This document shows positions 7,027 through 16,000 of a stretch of DNA of 64,000 nucleotides, piece by piece. Source of the stretch: Allobosea sp. ASV33 (GTDB taxonomy: Bacteria > Pseudomonadota > Alphaproteobacteria > Rhizobiales > Beijerinckiaceae); the NCBI RefSeq assembly GCF_016428755.1, contig NZ_JAELTI010000013.1, positions 1-64,000 on the forward strand. The letters run 5' to 3'. A program made the translations under genes and the position numbers. Positions within the stretch are counted from its first letter, which is position 1. Every line of letters starts with the position of its first letter. The notes below the pieces were generated by a model, which saw nothing but the letters and a program-made list of their open reading frames with translations, did not search any database and was not told the origin of the DNA.

Positions 7027-8817
7027 ATGAGCGAGCGCTTCCGGCAATTCCAGGCGCTGTTTCCGGAGGAGGATTGCCTCGCCGCGCTGATGCGCCTGCG
7101 ACATGGCGGCACGAGCCTGACATGCTCCGCCTGTGGCCGGCCGGCACGGTTCGAGCCGCGCCCGAAGCTGCGCGGCTTCGCCTGCCAGCATTGCCACTAC
7201 ATGATTCATCCGGCGGCGGGGACGCCGCTGGAAAGCCGGCGTACGCCGCTGCAACTCTGGTTCTACGCGCTGAAGGTGGCATCCGAGAAGCCGGGAAAGG
7301 CTGCCGTCGGCGTGATCGCACGCGATACGAGCGTGCCGCAGATCACGGCGCAGCGGCTCGTCGACGACCTGACCACACTGGCCGGGCGCAGCGATGCCGG
7401 CTGGCTGGAGGCGCTGCGCAGCCTCGTGACGGGAAAGCCGGAGGCGGTGCCTGCGATGGCAGCTCCGCCGCCTCGGCCTCCAACGCCCGCTCCCAATCCG
7501 CCCGCTGCCGCGCCCATGCGACGGGAGGTGCCGGAAGCGCCACGAGCGATTCCGGCGCACCCGGCAGCCGCCATGCCGGTTCCGCCTCCCGCTTCACGGC
7601 CAGCGCCTGCGCCTCCGGCGACCGCGCCGCCTGGTCCGGCCAAGGCTGCGGATCTTGCCGCATCGAGCGATGTGCGACCAAAGAAGGCTTCATCTGGGCG
7701 CAAGGCGATCGCTGCGGTGGCGGCGGGCGTGGCCTGCGTCGTGGCGGCCGTGCTCGGCCTGGCCTATGCCCGGCTCCAGCAGCAGGAGAGGCCGGAACCC
7801 GAGCGCGGGATCGATATCGCGGCCGTCGAGGCTCCCGCCCTGAAGGATGCGCCGGCGCGACCCTCGCTGATCCTGTCCTCGGTCGAGCAGGATCTGGAGG
7901 GTGCGCGACAGGCGGCCCAGTTCGCGCTCGACAACGATCCGTCGCTGGCGGCGATCAAGCCGCAGGAGGAGGCGCCTACCCAGCAGGTGCCGGTGAACCA
8001 ATTGCAATTGCCGTCGAACATCCTGCTCGTGCCGCCGAAGATGCAGGGCGGCCCGCCGCCGGGGCCGGTCTCGGCCACCGGTGCGCCGCAGCCGCCGCCC
8101 CAGATCTCCAGCGGCGATCCCGACCAGGTGCTGACGTTCGGGCCGATCAAGATCCGCCGGCATCTCGTCGACACCATCGTGCGGGCCAGCAAGGTCGTCG
8201 GCGCGGACCCGACCCTGCTGATGGCGGTGGCCGACAAGGAATCCTCGTTCTCGACGGCGGTGAAGGCGCAGACCTCCTCGGCGACCGGGCTCTACCAGTT
8301 CATCGAGCAGACCTGGCTCGGCGTGATCTATGAGTTCGGAGCCAAGCACGGGCTTGCTGCCGATGCGAAGCTGATCGGCAAGTCCGGCCGTCAATTCGTC
8401 GTGACCGATGGCTCGCAGCGCCAGCGCATCCTCGACATGCGGCGCGAGCCGTATATCTCGGCGCTGCTGGCGGCCGAGATGCTGAAGCGCGACACGCTCA
8501 GGCTGGAGCGGGCGCTCGGGCGCCATCTCACCGGCGGCGAGATCTACCTGATCCATTTCCTCGGCCCCGATGCGGCGCAGACCTTCATCGAGACGATGGA
8601 GGAGCAGCCCGGCGTCAAGGCGGCCGAGCTGTTGCCCAAGCCCGCCCAGGCCAACCGCCCGATCTTCTATGCCGATGCCGGCGGCGAGACGAAGACGCTC
8701 TCGGTCTCCGAGGTCCACAAGAAGTTCAACGACATGATCAAGATCCGGCTCGACCGCTACAGCGCGGTCAGGCCGGGCGGGGGCGGGGGGATCGCCCGGC
8801 CGCAACCGAAGAAATGA
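7027..8817 (+). CDS. IS1595-type zinc-ribbon/HTH domain fused to membrane helix and SLT lytic transglycosylase
   Basis: 596 residues in one uninterrupted frame. Residues 1-~120 match the N-terminal zinc ribbon of IS1595-family transposases: CSAC (C33, C36) and CQHC (C53, C56), then the PLQLWFYAL segment and a helix-turn-helix. A Pro/Ala linker (~140-215) leads to one membrane helix (~227-249). A Gln/Pro-rich stretch precedes a lytic transglycosylase domain: E405 in ADKESSF is the catalytic acid candidate, followed by SATGLYQFIEQTW. Predicted topology puts the zinc ribbon in the cytoplasm and the transglycosylase in the periplasm. The transposase DDE core is absent. Role is inferred: cell-wall cleavage with a cytoplasmic nucleic-acid- or protein-binding sensor, perhaps serving the T6SS that begins 550 bp downstream. 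Confidence 0.85.
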   Translation: MSERFRQFQALFPEEDCLAALMRLRHGGTSLTCSACGRPARFEPRPKLRGFACQHCHYMIHPAAGTPLESRRTPLQLWFYALKVASEKPGKAAVGVIARDTSVPQITAQRLVDDLTTLAGRSDAGWLEALRSLVTGKPEAVPAMAAPPPRPPTPAPNPPAAAPMRREVPEAPRAIPAHPAAAMPVPPPASRPAPAPPATAPPGPAKAADLAASSDVRPKKASSGRKAIAAVAAGVACVVAAVLGLAYARLQQQERPEPERGIDIAAVEAPALKDAPARPSLILSSVEQDLEGARQAAQFALDNDPSLAAIKPQEEAPTQQVPVNQLQLPSNILLVPPKMQGGPPPGPVSATGAPQPPPQISSGDPDQVLTFGPIKIRRHLVDTIVRASKVVGADPTLLMAVADKESSFSTAVKAQTSSATGLYQFIEQTWLGVIYEFGAKHGLAADAKLIGKSGRQFVVTDGSQRQRILDMRREPYISALLAAEMLKRDTLRLERALGRHLTGGEIYLIHFLGPDAAQTFIETMEEQPGVKAAELLPKPAQANRPIFYADAGGETKTLSVSEVHKKFNDMIKIRLDRYSAVRPGGGGGIARPQPKK

Positions 8818-8874
8818 CGTTCCGCCGCCGCCCGCGGCCATCCGCTCCCAGGGAGCACCGAAAGGAGAAAGCCC

Positions 8875-9153
8875 ATGCCGGCCAACCGTTTCGAACAGGT
8901 CGACGAACCGCCGACCGATGCGATCACGCTCAAGCTGTCGCAGCGCGGCGGAGAGGCGTTCGGGCACGTGCTCTGCCCGGCCGACCTCGCCGGCGGGCAT
9001 CTGGTCAATGATTTCGTCAGCGATGAACTGGCGGCCAAGGACGCCTTCCGCACGGCGATCCGCCTAGCCAACGAGATCCAGGCGCCGATCGTGGTCGAGG
9101 ACAAGGCTGGCGTCTGGCAGGAGGAATGGGGCGTGCTGTACCGCGAGGATTGA
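8875..9153 (+). CDS. Small conserved-looking hypothetical protein (92 aa)
   Basis: Starts after a good ribosome-binding site (AAAGGAG) and follows the transglycosylase gene by 57 bp in the same direction, so it is probably co-transcribed. It is acidic, with no signal peptide, membrane helix or cysteine motif apart from a single Cys. It has an ordered alpha/beta look (DAITLKLSQRGGEAF, IVVEDKAGVWQEE). I do not recognise the family. A cytoplasmic partner of the neighbouring protein is possible but unsupported. Confidence 0.7.
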   Translation: MPANRFEQVDEPPTDAITLKLSQRGGEAFGHVLCPADLAGGHLVNDFVSDELAAKDAFRTAIRLANEIQAPIVVEDKAGVWQEEWGVLYRED

Positions 9154-9185
9154 GAGGCGGGGCCAGCCTCCGTCATGTGCCCTTT

Positions 9186-9313
9186 GTCATTCCGGGGCGT
9201 GCCGCAGGCGCGAACCCGGAACCCACGACGGGGCTGGACCTCCTGTAACGGTTTTTTATGGCTCACCCGGTCGTGGGGTCCGGGTTCTTCGCTGCGCGAA
9301 GCCCCGGAATGAC
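9186..9313. repeat. Intergenic palindromic repeat, copy 1
   Basis: Bounded by GTCATTCCGGGGC on the left and its complement GCCCCGGAATGAC on the right. An internal CCCACGAC/GTCGTGGG pair and GAACCCGGA/TCCGGGTTC arms give a near-continuous hairpin of about 128 bp. It lies between the convergent 92-aa gene and ppkA. Two relatives occur at 16688-16780 and 21549-21691. It encodes no protein. Confidence 0.8.
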
Positions 9314-9368
9314 AGCGGCGGAGCTCGAAGCCGCTTTGGCTCAGTGCCAGCGGTACCTATCGATCGCC

Positions 9369-11483
9369 TCACTCGATCCGGAAATACTTGATGCCCAGGC
9401 CGAGCTTGCCGCTCTGGCGGGCGAGGTCGAGCTTGAGATTGGCGAAGAACTCGCTCGCGGGTGACGGATTTGGCCCTGACAGTGCCGGCAGCGCCTCCTT
9501 CGTGACCAGTGCGAGCACGGTCTGCGGGCGCGCCGCGCCGCCGGTCGATTCGAGCTTGAGATTGAAGGTGACCTTGTTGCCCTCGCGCTTGGTGAAGCTC
9601 GCGAGATTGTAGACGAGCCCGTCGTCGCCGATCAGCACGACGTCGAGATTCTGGCCGCCGCCGGCCTCGACCGAGCCGTTGAGGATCTCACCGCTCTTCA
9701 TGTTGAAGGCGCCGATCTGGATTCGCGGGCTGCGGTCGATGCCGACGCCGGGCCGGCGCAGGAAATCGACCATCGGACACTGTGCCTCGGTCATCGGCCG
9801 CAGATGGATCTGCGCCTCGAAGCCCTGCGCGGCCTTGAAGGCACCGTCGAAGGCGACGAAGGGGGCCGACGCGCTGCCGAAGCCTTCCAGCGTGGCCTTG
9901 CGGTCGCCGATCTCCAGTGGCCAGAGGAAGAAGCAGGAGCCGCCGTCATAGTCGCGGACATAGCGCTCGATCCGCTCGGCCGACGTGCGCGGCTCGGGCT
10001 CGGGCACCATGGCGGCGACCTGCGGCGGCGCGACGCTCTGGCCGGGCGGAGGCGTCGGAATGACGACAGCGACGGGCGGCGGCTCCGGCGGCTTCACCTC
10101 GACGGCCGGAGGAGGCTTGATCGGCTCGGCTGCGGGCGGACGCGTCGGACCCTGTTGCTGGGGCGGCTCGGCATTTACCGCGACTTGCGACGAGCCGGAT
10201 GGGGGCCGTTGCGGTGGTCGTGAAGGCTGCTGCACGCCTTGGGATGGCGTGGCCGGAGGCGGCGAGGGCGGGTTCTGCGAAGCGGCAGGCCTCTCGGCGG
10301 CCGGAGGCGCAGCCGGCGCCGCGGGCAGGGATGGCTGTGCCGGCACTTGTGGCGGCGCAGCTGGCGCGCTCGTCGCCGGCGATTGCGTTGCAGGGGCCTC
10401 GGTCAGCGCGGGCGGCGCGCTGGTCGCGGGCTGTTCCGCAAGCGACGGCGGATCATTGGTCGCGATGCGCCCTGGTTCTTTGCCGCCGAGCGTCGTCCAG
10501 GCGTAGAAGCCGCCGCCGGCCAGCAAGGCAAGGACGGCGATGCCGGCGACCAGCGGCAGGGGCGAGCGCCCCGATTTTTCCGAAGGTGCCTTTCCGACTT
10601 GCGCCTTGGCGGCCGCCTTCTTGCCGCGAGCCGGCGCCTGCCAGTTGGCGACCTCGGCCATGTCAGCGGGGCGGTCCTTCGGATCGGGCGCGAGCATGCG
10701 CGCCAGCAGGGGGCGGATTCTGGCATCGACGCCGGAGAGATCGGGCAGGCGGCGGCGCTTGTCGATGATGTCGACCTGGGAGCCGCCCATGTCGATGGCG
10801 CGCCCGGTCAGGGCCTGCGCCAGCACCAGCGCGAAGGAATACATGTCCGAGCGGCCGGAAACCTCGCCGCCATAGAGGCCGAGCTGCTCGGGCGAGACAT
10901 AGTTGTATTTCCCGGCGAAGCCGGAGCCGATCACCGTGCCCTCGCCGAGGATGCTGGAGCGGGCGATGCCGAAATCGATGATCTTGGCGCGGGAGGGATC
11001 GGCGTCCGGCAGGATGATGTTGTCGGGCGAGATGTCGCGATGGATGATGCCGAGCCGGTGCGCGGCATGCAGGCCGGGTCCCACGCGTTGTCGCAGGATA
11101 TCGGCCTCCTCGACGCTGAGCGGCCCCTGCTGGATACGCTCCGAGAGCGGTTGTCCGTCGACGAATTCCATCGCGAGATAGGGCGTTTCGCTCACCGGAT
11201 CGATGGCGAAGACGTAGTAGCGGACGATGGCCTCGTTATAGAGGTTATGCAGGGCCGCCGCCTCGCGCCGGAACAGGGCGAGAACGGACTCGTCGCGGGC
11301 CATGTCGGGGCGGATCATCTTGATCGCCACGGCGTCGCCGGTCTGGATGGCGCGGCCCTTGTAGACCTCGCCCATGCCGCCGACCGCGATCAGGCTCTCG
11401 ATTTCGTAGATGCCGTTGAGCTTCGTGCCGATGCGGGCATTCGCACGCGGGGCGAAGACGGTGCGCTCGGAGTCGTCGCTCAT
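9369..11483 (-). CDS. ppkA: T6SS-associated membrane Ser/Thr protein kinase PpkA
   Basis: 704 residues from the ATG at 11483, chosen because it forms an ATGA overlap with the pppA stop. The kinase domain (~25-300) has the Gly-rich loop GGMGEV (35-40), K55, HRD (148-150) and DFG (170-172), with YVSPEQ at the activation segment end. The usual HRDxK lysine position is Ser (HRDISPDN), as in a bacterial subset. A membrane helix follows at ~315-335, then a long Pro/Ala-rich linker and a C-terminal periplasmic domain (RIERYVRDYDGGSCFF onward) seen in T6SS kinases. Known role: phosphorylates the FHA protein (TagH) to trigger assembly, opposed by PppA. It is last in the tssK-to-ppkA operon. Confidence 0.93.
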   Translation of the reverse strand: MSDDSERTVFAPRANARIGTKLNGIYEIESLIAVGGMGEVYKGRAIQTGDAVAIKMIRPDMARDESVLALFRREAAALHNLYNEAIVRYYVFAIDPVSETPYLAMEFVDGQPLSERIQQGPLSVEEADILRQRVGPGLHAAHRLGIIHRDISPDNIILPDADPSRAKIIDFGIARSSILGEGTVIGSGFAGKYNYVSPEQLGLYGGEVSGRSDMYSFALVLAQALTGRAIDMGGSQVDIIDKRRRLPDLSGVDARIRPLLARMLAPDPKDRPADMAEVANWQAPARGKKAAAKAQVGKAPSEKSGRSPLPLVAGIAVLALLAGGGFYAWTTLGGKEPGRIATNDPPSLAEQPATSAPPALTEAPATQSPATSAPAAPPQVPAQPSLPAAPAAPPAAERPAASQNPPSPPPATPSQGVQQPSRPPQRPPSGSSQVAVNAEPPQQQGPTRPPAAEPIKPPPAVEVKPPEPPPVAVVIPTPPPGQSVAPPQVAAMVPEPEPRTSAERIERYVRDYDGGSCFFLWPLEIGDRKATLEGFGSASAPFVAFDGAFKAAQGFEAQIHLRPMTEAQCPMVDFLRRPGVGIDRSPRIQIGAFNMKSGEILNGSVEAGGGQNLDVVLIGDDGLVYNLASFTKREGNKVTFNLKLESTGGAARPQTVLALVTKEALPALSGPNPSPASEFFANLKLDLARQSGKLGLGIKYFRIE

Positions 11484-12289
11484 GACGTGGGGCTCCCTGG
11501 CGTGGTGACACCGCGCATGGACCGGTTCGGCATCCACCGTGTCCTTTCGCTCGTGCCCTGTCGATAGCGCACGATGACGACGGTGACGTTGTCGCGCGCG
11601 CCGCGCTCCAGCGTCAGCGCCAGCAGGGCGTCGCAGGCTTCCTGCGCGCCGCCGGCCTCGACGGCGGCGAGGATCTCGGCGTCAGCGACATGCTCTGTCA
11701 GCCCGTCCGAGCAGAGCAGGAAGGTGTCGCCATCGGCGATCTCGCCGTTCTCGAGGTCGAGCTCGGGCGTCTCGTGCACGCCGATCGCATGGGTGATGAT
11801 GTGCCGGCGCGGCGAGCGCTTCGCCTCCTCGGGCGTCAGCAGGCCGCGATCGACCATGTCCTGGACCTCGGTATGGTCGCGCGAGACCTGCGCGATCCGG
11901 CCGCCGCGGATCAGGTAGATGCGGCTGTCGCCGGACCAGAGGCAGGCGAAATGGCGCTGGTGGATCAGCAGGCAGACGAGCGTCGCGCCCATGGTCGCGC
12001 CGCGCCGGTCGATCTCCGAGCGCAGGTCTTCGTTGGCCTTGAGCACGCCGGCTTCCAGCATGGCGAGGAGGTCCGGGGCAGAGCCTGCGGCCCCGACCGC
12101 CTCCAGCGCCGCGACCACAGTTGCGCTGGCGAGCGCGCCGTTCTCGTGCCCGCCCATGCCGTCGGCGACGGCCCAGAGGCCGATTTCCGGCCGCAGGATG
12201 AAATTGTCCTCGTTGGCCGTGCGGACCTTGCCGGTATGGCTGATGCAGCCGGTCTCGAAATCCGGGTTCCGGCGCGGGGCGTCGTTCAT
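11480..12289 (-). CDS. pppA: PP2C-family protein phosphatase PppA (T6SS)
   Basis: 269 residues, soluble. PP2C motifs are in order: GKVRTANEDNF, VADGMGGHENG (metal-binding Asp), SGDSRIYLIRGG, VSRDHT, LLCSDGLTEHV and RDNVTVVIV. It should remove phosphate from PpkA and TagH, resetting T6SS assembly. It is separate from TagF here; in some rhizobia the two are fused. Stop and ppkA start share ATGA (11483-11480), implying coupled translation. Ten bp separate it from tagF. Confidence 0.95.
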   Translation of the reverse strand: MNDAPRRNPDFETGCISHTGKVRTANEDNFILRPEIGLWAVADGMGGHENGALASATVVAALEAVGAAGSAPDLLAMLEAGVLKANEDLRSEIDRRGATMGATLVCLLIHQRHFACLWSGDSRIYLIRGGRIAQVSRDHTEVQDMVDRGLLTPEEAKRSPRRHIITHAIGVHETPELDLENGEIADGDTFLLCSDGLTEHVADAEILAAVEAGGAQEACDALLALTLERGARDNVTVVIVRYRQGTSERTRWMPNRSMRGVTTPGSPTS

Positions 12290-12299
12290 GGCATCGCCC

Positions 12300-13007
12300 T
12301 CATGGCCCGGCGCGCTCGGGCGCGAGATGGCCGTCGAAGCGGCCGGTGAGCAGGCCGGCGAAGAGATAGGGATCGGGCAAGGCGTGGCCGGTCAGGGCCA
12401 GCGGCTCGAAATTCGGGCCGCCGACCGTCCAGAGATAGCATGAATGGGCATAGGCGCGGGCATGGTCCTCGACGCGCAGGGCCGCGAGACGCTCCGGGAA
12501 GCCGGAGGCGATCGCGGCGCTGACGATGGTGCCGTCGGCGAGCCGGACCATATCCTGCGGCGGCGCTGCAAGGTGATGGTCGTGCGGGACGGGGAGTGTG
12601 GCCAGCCGCTGCGCCACGGCCTCGTAGCTCGCCTGGGGCTCCAGCGCCTGCAGCAGGAAATCCTCGATGGCCTCGAACCATGTGTCCTGAGGGTCGAGCT
12701 CCGGCGGCGGGATCGCGACGCCTGGACCGGCGGCGGCGAAGACCGTCAGCGGGAAATAGCGGCCGACGCCGTCGACCGAGGGCATGAAGGCGCCCGCGAC
12801 CGTCTGCCCGCCATGGGCGCCGCCCAGCCAGAAGCGCCAGATCGGGGCGTTGAGATAGGCCTCCTGCCAGCGATTGCCGAGTTCGAGCCGGCTCGCGGTA
12901 AGGCCGCCCTGCTGCCATTTCTCGTAAGGCCCGAGGAAGCCGGAGGGGGCGTTCAGCGCGATGAAGTCACGCTTGGCCGGAAGCTTGCCGAAAAGGCCGC
13001 AGCTCAA
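12300..13007 (-). CDS. tagF: T6SS accessory protein TagF
   Basis: 235 residues. The N-terminus CGLFGKLPAKRDF and the following WQEAYLNAPIWRFWLG and GRYFPLTVFA blocks are characteristic of TagF, a post-translational repressor that binds Fha in other species. The only workable start is TTG at 13007: upstream in the same frame stands the tssM stop TGA (13013-13011), with just GCC between. No Shine-Dalgarno is visible, so translation probably depends on reinitiation after tssM. Confidence 0.9.
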   Translation of the reverse strand: MSCGLFGKLPAKRDFIALNAPSGFLGPYEKWQQGGLTASRLELGNRWQEAYLNAPIWRFWLGGAHGGQTVAGAFMPSVDGVGRYFPLTVFAAAGPGVAIPPPELDPQDTWFEAIEDFLLQALEPQASYEAVAQRLATLPVPHDHHLAAPPQDMVRLADGTIVSAAIASGFPERLAALRVEDHARAYAHSCYLWTVGGPNFEPLALTGHALPDPYLFAGLLTGRFDGHLAPERAGP

Positions 13008-13010
13008 GGC

Positions 13011-16000
13011 TCAAATCCCGGATGGGCAGCGGATTTCCCGCAGCGCCGGCAGGATCAGGGGGTTCTTGAGCGAGCCGACGCCGAAGGAATAGCCGACCTG
13101 CCGGCCGCCGGCACTCAGGTTGAAGCCGACATTGTCGCCCTGTTTCAGCACTGAGCCGGCATCGAGCAGACGGAAGAAGGACCAGGTGCCGTCCTTCTCG
13201 AAGAGCTTGGCCTCGCCCTGCGCAGCGCTGCCGCTCTGTGAGCCCGAGGAGAAGAAGCCGCCGCTGAACATGCCGCCGGAATTGCTGCTGCCGCCGCCGA
13301 GCGTCAGCGTCACCGCCGTCTTGCCGACGCCGCCGCCCGGCCACATTACCGGGGCCGGCGTATTGACGCCCTGCTGGCTCGTCACGGTGAAGCCGTTGAT
13401 CTCCAGCTTGGCGTTGGACGCATCGGCCGAGAGTGCGGTCGGCGTCACCACCATCTGGAAGGAGGGCAGGTTGCCGCCGGTCGGGAAGAAGGCCTCTTTG
13501 ATCTCGCTGGCGCGCTGGAATTCGCGCAAGGTCGTCGGCGAGAGAGCGCGCGCGACGCGGCTGTCGACGCGCCAGCTCCATTGCGGCTTCGAGGTATCGA
13601 CGAAGGGCTCCAAACGCTCCTTGTAGAACTTGTCCATGATCTGGCCGGGCGCGAAGAGCCTGGCGAAATCGGCGAGCGGCACGTCGCGGGCGCTCGCCTT
13701 GGTGAAGGGGTAGCGGTTGGTGACGATCTCGTTGCAGACGCCGGTGACCTGTTCCGCCAAGGCCTGTCGCAGCAGGGCGACGGTGGCGCCAGTGGCATCG
13801 CCCTCAAAATCGTTGACCGCTTGCACGATCATGCCGTCGAAGGGCGCGGGGTAGCGCGAGGAATTGGCTCGCAAGGTCGCGATCAGAGGCACGAGCGCTG
13901 CATTCGCGGCCGCCGACTGGGACGGATTGGTCGCGGCGATGGCGAGGTTCTGGCTGATCTCCGAGAAGGTCTGGAGGAGCTGGTCGACCGGCCGGCGGCC
14001 GAGATCGCCGTCGACGAGGACGTGGTAGGGCTTGAACTGCGCCTCGATATCGGCGCCGAGCGAGACGTCGTTGCTGCCGGCGAGCACGCGGTCGACGCCG
14101 GCCGAGGCCATCGGCAGGTTGGCGCCGAGACGGCCGAGCGCCTGGCTGGCGCGCTCGTCCAGCGTCTGCGCCGCGTTCTTCGCGGCGGTCTGCGCGACGG
14201 CCTTCTTCGCGTTGGGGCGCTCCTTGGTGAGCTGCGTCTCGTCGCGCAGGGATTCCAGCACCTGCTTGAAGGGCGATGTCGCGGCCGAGATGGCGCTGAG
14301 CGCGACATAGCGCGGTTTATCGGCATTGAGCGGCCGGAGCTTCAGCCGCCGCAGCGTCTTCTGCCAGGTCGCGACATAGTCGCGGCTGTAGAGTTTCATC
14401 AGGTCCTGGAACAACGTCGCGTATTGCGCGGTGATCGCCTGCTGGTCGACGTTTTCGCCCAGCACCCAGCGTTCTTTCTCGATGCGGTCGCCGATATCGC
14501 CGAGCCGGCCGATGAAGGCGCTCTGGAAGCCGTCATAGGTGTAGAAATACGGCACGCGGACCTGATCGAGATCCTCGCCGCCGGTGCCTTCGAAGACCAG
14601 GCGGACATCGGAGCCGCCGCGCTGCGAGACGACCCAGTCCTTGGCGCTGTCGCTGCGGGACTGGGTGCGTAGCAATTCATAGGCGCGCTCGGCGATGCTG
14701 AGGCGGCGGAGCGTACGCTGGCTCTGCTCGATCAGCGACTGGTTGAGCTTCACCATCGGCTCGCCCGTGCCCTCGTCGAGGTCGAGCATGGCGGTCAGGT
14801 GCTCCTCCAGCGCCTCGCGGCCCTTGGCGTTGGCCGGGCCTGGGAAGAGGTTCTCGGCCCAGTCCAGTCGCATCCAGGAGGTGACAAGATCGCGGTCGAG
14901 CTTCGCCTGGCCGCCGATCATCATGTAGACCTTGAGCGCCTCGTAGACGAAGCCGGGATTGTTGGCCTGCTGCTCGAGCTGCTCCTCCAGGCGGAAGATG
15001 ATGCGGGGCCGCAGCATCCGCTCCAGACCCTGCTGGTAAGTGATCTCGCTCGCGTTCTGGAGGCGCTCGCGCTGGCTGAGCCCGAAGGTGGCCAGCGTCG
15101 GCGTTGGCTCGGCTTGCGTGGCGTAGCCCGCCGGCATGTTCCGGAGCTTGTGCAGTAGGGGCAGCACGCGGCTAAAATTGCGGTCGGAGATCGTGGTCTC
15201 CTGCAGCACGGGCGCGGCCGCGCTGCGATAGTCGGAAAGCCCGTAATTGGTCGCGGTGATCAGGTCGCTGTTGCGCGAAAAACTCGTCCACCACAGGCCG
15301 AGCGCGGCGAGCGACAGCAGCGTGACCGTCGCGAAGCCGGCGATGCGCAGCGCGGTGGTGCGGCGGGCGGCACCGAGATCGGTCGAGACCCAGCCGGATT
15401 CACCGATCACGACCTTCTGGATCAGCTCTGTCAGGAAATAGCTCTTGCCCTTGCCGGAGAAGGAGGCCGCGCCGGCATGGTCCGAGCCGAAATTGCGCGA
15501 GAGCGCGCCGATCAACTGGTCGATCGGGGTGCCTTCCTGCGTGCCCGAGGTGAAGTAGAAGCCGCGGAGCGTCGCGTTGGCGTGGTAGCGCGTCGGCTCG
15601 AAGACGCGGGTGAGGAAATCGACGATGGAACGCTTCAGCGTCGCCATCTGGCTGGGGAAGCCGAAGATCTGGGCGCGCGCGGTCGGGTTGTGCTCGTCCT
15701 GCAAACGATCGGGCAGGCGCTCGTTCAGGCGCTCGATCAGCGCGTCATATTCCGGCGGCACGTCGCCGATCATGTTGCGGGTCTTGTCGGCGGTCTGGAA
15801 GGTGTGGCCCCAGACCATGCGCCGCTGCGGCTCGGTCAACTGGCCGAAGAACTCGTTGAAGCCGGCGATCAGGTCCGCCTTGGTAAAGACGGCATAGACC
15901 GGGAAATCGACCTTCAGGCGCTCGTGCAGCTCAAGCAGGCGGGCGCGGATCGCGTCGGCATGGGCGGCGATCTCCTCCGGCGAGGAGGTCAGCAGGTCCT

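Noticed and set aside
7027-7400. Remnant of an IS1595 insertion sequence
   Set aside because: No DDE catalytic core, terminal repeats or target duplication, and the frame runs on through a designed-looking linker and membrane helix; read as a domain fusion.
13005-13013. tssM-tagF as one fused gene with a sequencing error
   Set aside because: The TssM C-terminus and TagF N-terminus each look complete, and both families normally exist as separate proteins.
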